A DNA stretch of 27,997 nucleotides from CAYWMD01 sp964458575. Its GTDB lineage: Bacteria; Verrucomicrobiota; Verrucomicrobiia; Limisphaerales; JADLHS01. The notes beneath the pieces were generated by a model that was given only the letters and a program-made list of their open reading frames with translations, was not told the DNA's origin and ran no database searches. The stretch's first letter is position 1. Every line of letters starts with the position of its first letter. The position numbers and the translations under genes are program-made. Below are positions 16,997-24,444 of the stretch, in pieces. The stretch is taken from NCBI GenBank assembly GCA_964458575.1, contig CAYWMD010000077.1, positions 1-27,997 on the forward strand, given 5' to 3'.

Positions 16997-18243
16997 TTGC
17001 GGTTGCGGTCCGCGACCTCGCGCACAATCCGCGCGGCGAGTTCGCAATGTTCCTCTGTGTATTTCTCGCAGAAGGTCGCCCAGCGAATCCACGTTTGCAC
17101 AAACTTCCACGCGGTCGGGCAGGTGTGCTCATCGTAGCGGTATTCCCGCGCAGCGGGCGGCATGGAGTAAGGGTAACGCTTTTCGCGCGCGTTCTTCTGG
17201 AGAAATGTGAGCGCCATCGGCATGAGGTAATACCGGCCCGTTCCTGCGCCGGGAATTCCCGCCTTCAATAACTGCTCGCCGAATTCGTCCACCGTGCAGC
17301 GGAATTGCCCGGCGGCGATGTTCATGCCGAACATCCACGCTGAATAAACGTTCACGTGGTCCGGAATCGGCAGCGGCGTAACGCCCGGAATCTCCGCAAT
17401 CAAGCGCGACAGCAAACGGATCATTTTGTCCCGATGGGCGACCTGCTCGCGAATGATTTCCAGTTGCGCCAGACAGATGGCCGCGGTGCAAAGCGGCATG
17501 CGATGGGCAAAGCCTGGTTCGGAGTGCTGGCGGCCGAACCCCGGCAACTGCACACCACCGCGGCTCAGTCCAATGAAGCGAATCCGTTCCGCCAAATTAT
17601 CGTCGTTGGTCGCGATGCCACCGCCGACGTCCGAGCCCATCGTCTTTTCGGAATCGAACGAGAAGCCGGCCGCCCGGCTCAAGGCCCCGGCCAGCCGCCC
17701 CTTGTATTCACCAAAGACGGCCTGGCAGGCGTCCTCATAAACAATCAACCCGTGCCGTTGAGCCAGCGCGTTGATCGGGTCCATATCGCAGATCAATCCG
17801 GTTTTGTGGACGACGAGAATGGCGCGCGTGCGCTTCGTGATGCACGGCGCGATGGTTTCCGCCCCCATGTTCACGGTGCCGGGCAGCGTGTCGGCAAACA
17901 CCGGAATGTAATTTTCTCGCACCAGCCCTTGAAGTGTCCCGTAATCCGTGATGGGACTGACGATGATTTCGTCGCCCGGCTCGAACCCAAACGCAGCGGC
18001 CAGCACCGCCAGCGCGGGCGTGCAACCGGGCGTCGCGATGAAATGTTTGACGCCGTATTCCTTCGCGAATGCGCGTTCGAAACGTTCGAGCATCGAAGGC
18101 GACGCCAGTCCGCCTTCCACGACCTCCTGCAAATACTTCAGGGCGTTCGGGCCGATTGTCCGCGGATATTGCGTTGGCAGAACGCCGCCAGAGTACTTTT
18201 CAAAGTTTGCCGGTCCGTAGGTCGCTCGCTGAAGATTGCTCAT
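16993..18243 (-). CDS. DegT/DnrJ/EryC1/StrS-type PLP aminotransferase
   Basis: This 416-residue enzyme resembles sugar and cyclitol aminotransferases. Residues TPGCTPALAVLAAAFGFEPGDEIIVSP fit the PLP phosphate-binding region (71-97). VYEDACQAVFGEYKGRLAG includes D171, which contacts the pyridine nitrogen. GFSFDSEKTMGSDVGGGI contains K200 in the position of the Schiff-base lysine, so it is probably an active aminotransferase and not a dehydratase. Substrates in this family are keto-sugars or keto-cyclitols, often as nucleotide or phosphate esters. ATG at 18243 gives MSNLQRATYG and lies seven bases after the deacetylase stop. The frame is open further upstream, but that part overlaps the deacetylase. 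The gene overlaps the next one by four bases, so coupled translation is likely. Confidence 0.9.
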   Translation of the reverse strand: MSNLQRATYGPANFEKYSGGVLPTQYPRTIGPNALKYLQEVVEGGLASPSMLERFERAFAKEYGVKHFIATPGCTPALAVLAAAFGFEPGDEIIVSPITDYGTLQGLVRENYIPVFADTLPGTVNMGAETIAPCITKRTRAILVVHKTGLICDMDPINALAQRHGLIVYEDACQAVFGEYKGRLAGALSRAAGFSFDSEKTMGSDVGGGIATNDDNLAERIRFIGLSRGGVQLPGFGRQHSEPGFAHRMPLCTAAICLAQLEIIREQVAHRDKMIRLLSRLIAEIPGVTPLPIPDHVNVYSAWMFGMNIAAGQFRCTVDEFGEQLLKAGIPGAGTGRYYLMPMALTFLQKNAREKRYPYSMPPAAREYRYDEHTCPTAWKFVQTWIRWATFCEKYTEEHCELAARIVREVADRNRK

Positions 18244-18250
18244 GTTGCCA

Positions 18251-19003
18251 TCACGCCTTTGATGTTCCCTCTCGCTGCTGGCGCAAGAAGGCGACCACCT
18301 CATTCGGTTCAGCCAGCCAGACGTCGTTGCCGCCCAAGCGTGTTACGGTTTCAAAGCGCTGCTCCAATTCCTCCGTCGTGCAGTCTTTCCAAGGATGAAT
18401 CGGTTTGCCCGGCATCGGGCAGTGGCAATAGTCAATAATCCAACCGCCGCAATCCATCGCCTGGTGAATGCGCTTGTAAGGATCAAAGACCGAATAGAAC
18501 GGCGGCGGAAATTCCGTGTGCAACGGACAGCGACCGAGCCGGAACAAATCCGTGTCCGGCTTGTTCACCTGGTCGTAAATGGTCATGATGGCCACGTAGC
18601 CAGCCCGACGTGCAACCTTGAGTGATGGAGGGTAGCCATTGTTGTCGCCCGGAACGCAGAACGTCGTCACCTCGCGACCAAGCGCGGCTTCCAGCACCTT
18701 GCGGCTTTCCACGACCTCGTGCTGCGCGTTCTCGTCCGTGATGCCTGCGTGGGTCATGCTGTGACAGGAAACACCCCAACCCTCGGCGGAAAGCATCTGA
18801 ATTTCCGCCTTCGAGAGAATCATCATGCCGTGGTAACTGCTGCCTGGCACATTGCGCGGCACTCCCACCTGACTGGCCACCAGCGCCACGTGCCCCGGAA
18901 CTTTGTAGTGACGGTGCAAGGGCAATGCGTGTTTCAACAGGTCCGCGCAACCTTCGTCGTAGGTGATCGAGTAAACCCAGCGCTTGCCATGCTTCCACGT
19001 CAT
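18251..19003 (-). CDS. NodB-like polysaccharide deacetylase family protein
   Basis: This 250-residue protein has the carbohydrate esterase 4 layout. Motif 1 is TYDEG (14-18) instead of TFDDG, so the catalytic-base Asp is kept as D16 and the metal-binding Asp is replaced by E17. Motif 2, HSMTH (81-85), is intact for metal binding. FCVPGDNNGY (115-124) stands for motif 3, and DYCHCP near residue 190 supplies the late His. No signal peptide is present, so it should work in the cytoplasm on a small N-acetylated (or related) compound, not on cell-wall polymer. The start at 19003 has no Shine-Dalgarno. It heads the six-gene overlapping set. The altered motif means the reaction is uncertain. Confidence 0.83.
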   Translation of the reverse strand: MTWKHGKRWVYSITYDEGCADLLKHALPLHRHYKVPGHVALVASQVGVPRNVPGSSYHGMMILSKAEIQMLSAEGWGVSCHSMTHAGITDENAQHEVVESRKVLEAALGREVTTFCVPGDNNGYPPSLKVARRAGYVAIMTIYDQVNKPDTDLFRLGRCPLHTEFPPPFYSVFDPYKRIHQAMDCGGWIIDYCHCPMPGKPIHPWKDCTTEELEQRFETVTRLGGNDVWLAEPNEVVAFLRQQREGTSKA

Positions 19004-19088
19004 CGTGTTGAAATCATAATGACGCAGCGTTGCGATTCAAAACTATTCGCAACCAAAACCGGACAAGAGGGGTTCACCGGCTCAGCTT

Positions 19089-21809
19089 TCAACGAGATTT
19101 CTTTTTGGTTGGGCGCAGCAGACACAACCGCCCATCGCCCAGGCTTACCAAGATTTCAGAAGCGCCGTCGTTATCCACATCGGCAATGACCGACGCGCCG
19201 ACGCTGGCGGGCAGGCGAGTTTTCCAAACGAGCTTTGCGCTGTCTCCGGCGTCAGCCAGCGCGTAGAGGTCGCCATGCGTTGTGCCGAAGACGAATTCCT
19301 GCGCGCCATCGCCATTGATGTCACACGCGGCGACGTCGCTGGCCGTGCTGTTTAACGGAAACGTCCAGCGCTCTTTTCCGGTCGCCACATCGAGACAGGC
19401 GAACTGGCCGTCCTGCCGACCGAAACCCATCAGCCACCGTCCGTCGCGCGTTTTCAGAAATCCCTCCGCCTCGGCACGGGCCTGGCCGACAACCGGGAGA
19501 TGATACCATTTCGCCACCGCATGACTTGTCATCGCCGCGACGAAATAATGTCCGTCCACCAGGCACACGGTCGGTTCGCCCGTCTTCTCGGGCAATATCG
19601 CCGGCAGCGTGTAAAGGCCCTGGCTTTCCTGCTTGAAAATCTTGGGCGGGAACGCCGGTCCGACCAACGGTTCGCCAGTTGGCCCGGAAGCGACGCAATA
19701 ATAATCGGGACACGTAAACACCAGATCGTCTTTCCCGTCGCCGTTGACGTCCCACACGGCGGACAGATTGACGGTTGGCGCGTAGTAGCGTTCGAGGTCG
19801 GGAATTTTCCCCTTTTCCCAAATCAATGCGCCGTTGCTCCCGTCCACCATCAGGCTGTGCACGTGAGGCGTGCCGACATAGACATAAAGGTCGTAGCCCG
19901 ACCGACCGAGGAAACGCCCGGTTTGAAATTTCAATGCCGGACCGTACGGCAAGCCGGATCGTTCGCGCGGTGTGAGCGTCACCTTCCAGAGCGTCGCCGG
20001 TTTCCTGCCGGGTCGCAGCGCGTGGATGATGGGATCAATGGTCGGTCCCGCGTCGCCGATGATCATCTCCAACTTGCCGTCGCCGTCCAGATCGGCCAAT
20101 GCCGGTGGCGCCGCCGAAGAATGCTCGGAGACCTTCACGAATCCCTTTGCGTCCTCGTAGCGGTAAACAGTGACCCGACCGTTGTGGTAATGGATCACCT
20201 CATTTCTCCCATCGCCATCCACATCGGCAACCAGCGGCGGATCGAGCGCCGGGCCGACCGTGGCGGGAACATGGGAGAAATCAGGACCGCGCGGCGGCGC
20301 TGGCGGACTGCCATCGGTCAACTCCACTCCCTCGTCCTTTTTCCAACCCAACCGCTTGTTGCCCGATTTGGTCTGGATGAAGATCTGCTTGGGCACTTGT
20401 TCAGCGGCACTGTCTCTTCTCACAGGAAAAACCGGCAATGAACGCGCGCCGTCCTGCTTCCAGAGTTCTTTACACACCTTGCCCGTGACCTTGAGCAGGC
20501 TAGCGCCCTGGACGTCTGTGAGGGTCGGATCTTTTGAAATGTCCGCGAGCAGTTCCGCCGCCCCATCGCCGTCCACATCGCTGAGATGAGTCGCAACTCG
20601 ATCTTCCGCCGTGGCCTTGATCACCCCGGTGAGTGCGTCGTAGATGCGCGTAATCCAACGCGCTTCGCCGTCGGAAGCGAACAGGCTCACGATCATCTCC
20701 AGTTGCCCATCGCCGTCCACGTCGGCGATAGGCGGGTCCGGCCAGGTCGTGGCGATGGTTTGCGTCGTGACCGAGGTGTCCCAGCCCTGCGTCCACGCCA
20801 GCTTGAGGCGACCTTTCTCGTTGATCAGCACTTCATGGTGTTGGGCGAAATTCGCGATGCAGAAAAACTCGGGCAACCCGTCGCCGTTGAGGTCCTGAAA
20901 GCGAACCAAACCATAGCTGCGAATGTTGGCGGGCGAGACATCCCAGCTAAGAATCTGGTTGACCTTGCCCGTGGACGCATCCAGCACCCACATGCGGCTG
21001 TGCGTCTCCACGCAGATTTCCTTCTCGCCGTCACCGTTCACATCGGCTGTCAGCAGTGTGGGGAAGCAGGTGTAATGATCAAAGTCGTAGCGCCAGCGCA
21101 AGCGCGGTTGCTCGCCCGGCTTCTCAAACGCCAGCATCGCAATGTAGCCGAACTTCGCATCCGGTGGATAGCCTTGTTCGCAGACGATGATTTGCTTGCC
21201 GACGCCACTTGGCAGGTACCGGTCCACCTTCATGGTCCACCAATACGACATCGGTTCCACGTCGTAACGGAAAAGCATCTTGCCTGTGTCGGCGGCCAGG
21301 AGCACGGCGGCGCCGAGCGGCGCGGTTGGTCGTCCGGCCATCAAAGCGAGTTCCACGCGGCCATCACCGTCCAGATCCTCGGCGATCACCAGGCTTTCAA
21401 AATTCAAGCCGGGTGGGTGCGCCTCCCAAACCAGCGAGCCATCGAGCCGGTAGCAACACAAACGCCCGTTGGCGATGACAATCGCTCGATCCACCGGCCC
21501 ATTCGGTTTGGATGCAAAACCGGTGATTGCGCCCTGGCCTTTGGGAAAACCAATCTCCGCCGAGAGCTCCGGTGCGGTGGTCATTCGTCCCGCCATGGGC
21601 TGAATGTTGGTCAAACACCGGTTCTGCCGGGGCATGGGCCAACTCCCCGACGACTCGTCCGCCTGCCGTGCTGGCCCGACGGCAGGGAGGAGTGTTTCCG
21701 GAAACAATACCAAGCCGCCAACCACTGCCGCCGTGCGGCAGAATTCCCGGCGCGTCAGTCCGCAAACCCGGGCTGCAGTTTCGGCATCGGCGGAACGGTT
21801 TCGCTTCAT
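19089..21809 (-). CDS. Tat-exported FG-GAP/VCBS beta-propeller protein
   Basis: This 906-residue protein begins with a twin-arginine signal (LTRREFCRTAAVVGGLVLF, RR at 20-21). The body has about ten calcium-binding DxDGDG-type loops, for example DLDGDGRVE, DVNGDGEKE, DLNGDGLPE, DVDGDGQLE, DINGDGAQE and DVDNDGASE, typical of FG-GAP/VCBS blades. PQQ-like blade motifs (GKMLFRYD, GKERWTFP) are mixed in. Two seven- or eight-bladed propellers would fit the length. Such proteins usually bind ligands, Ca2+ or glycans, and some are lyases or catalytic. It ends 85 bases before the deacetylase gene on the same strand, so it may be the first gene of that operon and act as an extracytoplasmic binding or processing protein. 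Its own substrate is unknown. Confidence 0.88.
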   Translation of the reverse strand: MKRNRSADAETAARVCGLTRREFCRTAAVVGGLVLFPETLLPAVGPARQADESSGSWPMPRQNRCLTNIQPMAGRMTTAPELSAEIGFPKGQGAITGFASKPNGPVDRAIVIANGRLCCYRLDGSLVWEAHPPGLNFESLVIAEDLDGDGRVELALMAGRPTAPLGAAVLLAADTGKMLFRYDVEPMSYWWTMKVDRYLPSGVGKQIIVCEQGYPPDAKFGYIAMLAFEKPGEQPRLRWRYDFDHYTCFPTLLTADVNGDGEKEICVETHSRMWVLDASTGKVNQILSWDVSPANIRSYGLVRFQDLNGDGLPEFFCIANFAQHHEVLINEKGRLKLAWTQGWDTSVTTQTIATTWPDPPIADVDGDGQLEMIVSLFASDGEARWITRIYDALTGVIKATAEDRVATHLSDVDGDGAAELLADISKDPTLTDVQGASLLKVTGKVCKELWKQDGARSLPVFPVRRDSAAEQVPKQIFIQTKSGNKRLGWKKDEGVELTDGSPPAPPRGPDFSHVPATVGPALDPPLVADVDGDGRNEVIHYHNGRVTVYRYEDAKGFVKVSEHSSAAPPALADLDGDGKLEMIIGDAGPTIDPIIHALRPGRKPATLWKVTLTPRERSGLPYGPALKFQTGRFLGRSGYDLYVYVGTPHVHSLMVDGSNGALIWEKGKIPDLERYYAPTVNLSAVWDVNGDGKDDLVFTCPDYYCVASGPTGEPLVGPAFPPKIFKQESQGLYTLPAILPEKTGEPTVCLVDGHYFVAAMTSHAVAKWYHLPVVGQARAEAEGFLKTRDGRWLMGFGRQDGQFACLDVATGKERWTFPLNSTASDVAACDINGDGAQEFVFGTTHGDLYALADAGDSAKLVWKTRLPASVGASVIADVDNDGASEILVSLGDGRLCLLRPTKKKSR

Positions 21810-21882
21810 AAATCAAACGGGGCATTCGCGCCCACGACCATCGCTGGTTCGTGGAGGGGATTCTCAGCTTTGGAAACCTCCC

Positions 21883-21898
21883 TTGTCACGCGGGAAAC
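21883..21898. repeat. 16-bp repeat, copy upstream of the FG-GAP gene
   Basis: Identical to 12180-12195 and about 75 bases before the FG-GAP protein start. The DNA between here and that start also has two small inverted repeats, GGGC-GCGAAT-GCCC and CACGA...TCGTG. Confidence 0.5.
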
Positions 21899-21948
21899 AT
21901 TTGCTTTCTTCGGCCGCTCGTTTCGAGTTTCATGACGCTGCCGACGAC

Positions 21949-22058
21949 GTAGCGCAGGTTTCCAAACCTGCTGTTTCGCCGATTTCCAAATCGGCGGTGT
22001 GTTGAAAACCCGCAAGTTTGGAAACGTGCGACACGGCCGACTTGGAAGTCGGCGCTAC
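21949..22058. repeat. 110-bp multi-hairpin element with terminal inverted repeats
   Basis: Ends are GTAGCGC (21949-21955) and GCGCTAC (22052-22058). Inside are four hairpins in series, each with a two-base loop: AGGTTT-CC-AAACCT (21956-21969), GCCGATTT-CC-AAATCGGC (21978-21995), CGCAAGTTTGGAAACGTGCG (22011-22030, one mismatch), and GCCGACTT-GG-AAGTCGGC (22036-22053). It lies 19 bases before the methyltransferase start, so it would be in the 5' leader or promoter. It looks like a small non-autonomous dispersed element. Confidence 0.8.
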
Positions 22059-22077
22059 GGACAACTGTTTACAAGCT

Positions 22078-23313
22078 ATGGACTCATTGCCGACTGTTTT
22101 ACTGAAACCGGGCGAAGCCGACCGCATCGTGGCGGGCCACCCCTGGGTTTATCACACCTCGATTCTCCGCCTGACCGCACAAGCCGGCGACGGCGAATTG
22201 GTGCAGGTCAAAGACCATCGCCAGCGGCTGCTGGGCGTGGGTTTCTTCAACTCGCGTTCGAAGATCAACGTCCGCGTCATCTCCCCCGAACGCGTCGAGA
22301 TGGACGCAAACTTCTTCGAGCAACGCATCCGCGCCGCGCTGGCCGTGCGGCAGAAGCACCTGCCCACCGCCACGTCCTTCCGCGTCGTCAATGCCGAAAG
22401 CGATTTTCTCAGCGGCCTGATCGTGGACAAATACGCAGACGTGCTCGTGGTGCAGATTTCCGCGCTGGGCATGGAAAAGCGGAAGGACAAGATCGTTGCC
22501 GTGTTGCAGAAGATTTTTTCGCCCCGCGCCATTCTGGAGCGGAGTGATGTGGCCTCGCGCAAGTTCGAGGGGTTGGAGGCGGCGAACGGAGTTCTGTTGG
22601 AGTCCAACCTTCAGGTTGCTCCGGGGAGACAAGCTAAAGCTTGGACTCCAACGGTTGTGAACCTGAACGAGCTCAAATTTGAAACCGACCTGCTCGGTGG
22701 TCACAAGACGGGGCTGTATCTGGATCAACAGGTCAATTACCAGGCCGTGGCACAGTTTGCGCACGGCGCGCAAGTGTTGGACTGCTTCAGCTTCCTAGGC
22801 GGATTCGGATTGCATGCCGCACGAGCGGGTGCGGCGCACGTTCACATGCTTGACCAAAGTGCGGAGGCCATCGCCGCCTCGCTCCGCAATGCTGACGCCA
22901 ACGGTTTGAAGGATAAAGTCTCCGCCGAAGCCGTGAATGTGTTTGACTGGCTCAAAGCCAACACCGCCGTCAAACCACACGAAAAGGTCATTCCGCGATT
23001 CGACCTCATCGTGCTCGACCCGCCGTCATTCACGCGCAATCGCGCGTCCGTGCCGGATGCATTACGCGGCTACAAGGAAATCCATTTGCGCGCGCTGAAA
23101 CTCCTCAGACCTGGCGGCACGCTGGCGACGTTTTGCTGCTCGCATCACGTGGACAGCCGAACGTTCATGGACGTGATCCTTTCTGCCGCGTTTGATTGCC
23201 GTCGAGTGCTGCGCCGCGTGGCGACTTATACGCAGTCACCCGACCATCCAGTCATTCCAATGATTCCGGAGACGGAGTATTTGAAGGGGTTTGCGTTCGA
23301 GGTCGTCCGTTAG
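22078..23313 (+). CDS. rlmI: Class I SAM-dependent rRNA methyltransferase (RlmI-like)
   Basis: This 411-residue protein resembles RlmI, which makes 5-methylcytosine in 23S rRNA. Residues 1-80 form a PUA-like RNA-binding domain (AGHPWVY at 19-25 is typical). LLGGHKTGLYLDQQ (205-218) and DCFSFLGGFGLHAARAGA (235-252) are the SAM-binding signatures. DPPSF (314-318) is the catalytic-loop motif, and CCSHH (353-357) follows as in the family. Residues about 174-192 are encoded by an in-frame 57-bp palindromic element (22596-22652) in the spot where relatives are shorter. The protein continues in frame past it, so it may still be active. ATG at 22078 fits the family N-terminus; the frame also opens from TTG at 22018, but that lies inside the repeat upstream. 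Confidence 0.9.
   Translation: MDSLPTVLLKPGEADRIVAGHPWVYHTSILRLTAQAGDGELVQVKDHRQRLLGVGFFNSRSKINVRVISPERVEMDANFFEQRIRAALAVRQKHLPTATSFRVVNAESDFLSGLIVDKYADVLVVQISALGMEKRKDKIVAVLQKIFSPRAILERSDVASRKFEGLEAANGVLLESNLQVAPGRQAKAWTPTVVNLNELKFETDLLGGHKTGLYLDQQVNYQAVAQFAHGAQVLDCFSFLGGFGLHAARAGAAHVHMLDQSAEAIAASLRNADANGLKDKVSAEAVNVFDWLKANTAVKPHEKVIPRFDLIVLDPPSFTRNRASVPDALRGYKEIHLRALKLLRPGGTLATFCCSHHVDSRTFMDVILSAAFDCRRVLRRVATYTQSPDHPVIPMIPETEYLKGFAFEVVR
22596..22652. repeat. 57-bp in-frame palindromic element folding as a cloverleaf
   Basis: The outer stem is GTTGGAGTC/GACTCCAAC (9 bp, perfect). Inside, three hairpins tile the rest with only one unpaired base between them: CAACCT-TC-AGGTTG, CTCC-GG-GGAG and CAAGCT-AA-AGCTTG. 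The length is a multiple of three and there is no stop in the coding frame, so it adds 19 codons to the methyltransferase. The added stretch is ESNLQVAPGRQAKAWTPT with its flanks. Confidence 0.85.
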
Positions 23314-23340
23314 CCGATCGGCCGCAACAACAGGAATTTG

Positions 23341-23407
23341 ACAGAAGCAAACGAAGGGAACCAAGGCGGCTTTTTTAATTGGCCTCGTTTCCTTCGTTAC
23401 CTTTTGT
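23341..23407. terminator. Long imperfect hairpin, possible terminator or dispersed repeat
   Basis: About 27 bases (ACAGAAGCAAACGAAGGGAAC onward is the left arm, 23341-23367) pair with 23382-23407 with about six mismatches around a T-rich loop containing TTTTTT at 23371-23376. It begins 28 bases after the methyltransferase stop and could end transcription, although the T-run is in the loop and not after the stem. A dispersed repeat is equally possible. Confidence 0.45.
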
Positions 23408-23487
23408 GAGCCATCAATAGCCCAAGCCCACACGGTAGAAGAACGGGCCGGGCCGACGGCGTTCGTGTACGTGGACCCGCAGTCGCG

Positions 23488-23652
23488 TCAACGGGTGCTA
23501 CACAACGGGCATCGTCCAATCGTCGGTTCGTCTCGGAGTTTGATTCCGGGACTTTTCGCTTGAAGGAATTGCAGAATTTCGTCCGCCGCCTCGTCGGACA
23601 AATCCATCTCCAACCCTTGCCGGTCGTGGCGACTGCCGTAATCAAAGGTCAT
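23488..23652 (-). CDS. Small conserved-looking protein or gene remnant
   Basis: A 54-residue frame from ATG (MTFDYGSRHDRQGLEM...) ends in a CPLC pair six residues from the C-terminus. The middle, DLSDEAADEILQFLQAK, looks like a normal amphipathic helix, so this frame is more protein-like than its shadows. In-frame codons before the ATG read CDVTGKPAVGKRF, which also looks like real protein with a possible metal-binding Cys, but no ATG, GTG or TTG start exists upstream in this gap. It may therefore be a 5'-truncated gene whose beginning was replaced by repeat DNA. I do not recognise a family. Confidence 0.35.
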   Translation of the reverse strand: MTFDYGSRHDRQGLEMDLSDEAADEILQFLQAKSPGIKLRDEPTIGRCPLCSTR

Positions 23653-23816
23653 GAACCGCTTCCCGACGGCGGGCTTGCCGGTGACATCGCAAGTATGTTC
23701 AGTCTCATCGCGAGCGCCGGGGGGTGTGACGCCAAGCCACGGCGCGGGTGCAGGGGTGAGCGGAAAAAGCGTTAAAGCGTCAACGCGCTTTCGAGACTGC
23801 GCCTCGACGAGTCTGC

Positions 23817-24080
23817 TCAGGTTCGTTTGTAGATCTCCCGCCGGTTGCCGACATAGTGCAGATAAATGCGGCCCAGCTTTACGTCGAACTCGTATAGCAC
23901 ACGGTAATCGCCGACGCGCAGTTTGAATTCCGGGCGGCCTTTCAGGCGTTGGTGGGGAAACGATTCCAGGCGCGTGCCCATTTCATCCACCTTCCGCTCC
24001 ACATCGGCACGAACCGTCGCGGGCAGCCTGTCAAACGACCGGGAGAAAGTAGGCGACCAGATTTGGAGCGCAGCAACCAC
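23817..24080 (-). CDS. RelE/ParE-superfamily toxin
   Basis: This 87-residue protein has the RelE/ParE pattern: an N-terminal strand and helix (WSPTFSRSFDRLPATVRADVERKVDEM), then the core FKLRVGDYRVLYEFD (about 52-66) and a final strand LHYVGNRREIYKR, in which the arginines and the C-terminal Tyr are typical. Such toxins cut ribosome-bound mRNA or poison gyrase; the type cannot be told here. The start is GTG, three bases after the antitoxin stop, so the pair is co-transcribed. The lack of a strong start may keep toxin levels low. Confidence 0.82.
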   Translation of the reverse strand: MVAALQIWSPTFSRSFDRLPATVRADVERKVDEMGTRLESFPHQRLKGRPEFKLRVGDYRVLYEFDVKLGRIYLHYVGNRREIYKRT

Positions 24081-24083
24081 AAT

Positions 24084-24272
24084 TTACTTGGGCTGGCGCG
24101 TCGTGTAATTGCCTGCGGCGATTTCGCGGCGGGATTCGTCGAGCTTGGCTTTCACCTCATCGGTCAGTTCAAGCTGGTCTTCGAGAAAGTCATCAATCCA
24201 GGCGCGAATCTCTTCGATTTCGGCGCGGGACAATCGCGGAATCGCCGCTTCAATTTCTTGAACTGTGCTCAT
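24084..24272 (-). CDS. Antitoxin, addiction-module component family
   Basis: This 62-residue acidic, helical protein (MSTVQEIEAAIPRLSRAEIEEIRAWIDDFLEDQ...) resembles the short antitoxins paired with RelE/ParE toxins. The N-terminal EIEAAIPxLSxxEIEEIRAWI helix pair would mediate dimer or DNA contacts, and the C-terminal ELTDEVKAKLDESRREIAAGNY segment would wrap the toxin. It lies just before the toxin gene in the usual order. ATG at 24272 was chosen over an upstream in-frame start because the added residues are encoded by repeat-like DNA. Confidence 0.78.
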   Translation of the reverse strand: MSTVQEIEAAIPRLSRAEIEEIRAWIDDFLEDQLELTDEVKAKLDESRREIAAGNYTTRQPK

Positions 24273-24372
24273 AGCGGCAAGATAACCAACCCACAGACAT
24301 TTGCAAAGTCTGGGTTTCAACGCAAAGTCGCCAAGACGCAGGAAAAGCGGTGTCAGCCCCGTTCCCCGCCAG

Positions 24373-24444
24373 CCACCGCACTCCACGACGCTTCGCGAAT
24401 TTTGCGAACGCCCGGCGGCGGCGCAGCGTGTGGAGTGCGCGTGG
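24373..24444. repeat. 72-bp imperfect palindromic element
   Basis: Left arm CCACCGCACTCCACGACGCT (24373-24392) and right arm AGCGTGTGGAGTGCGCGTGG (24425-24444) are complementary apart from one or two single-base insertions. About 32 bases lie between them, including TTCGCGAA. It resembles the other palindromic units in the window in layout but not in sequence. Confidence 0.6.

Larger units (their letters stand above)
23314..23816. other. Gene-poor gap with repeats and one small possible gene
   Basis: This 503-bp stretch holds a 10-bp palindrome GCCGATCGGC (23313-23322, starting on the last base of the methyltransferase stop), a long imperfect hairpin (23341-23407) and a small minus-strand open frame (23488-23652). 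From about 23670 to 23816 I see no credible gene, only GC-rich, proline-rich shadow frames that look like repeat-derived DNA. Confidence 0.5.

Noticed and set aside
20586..21935. 449-residue plus-strand open frame
   Set aside because: It is antisense to the FG-GAP gene; its repeated HVGD-like phrases are just complements of the calcium-loop codons.
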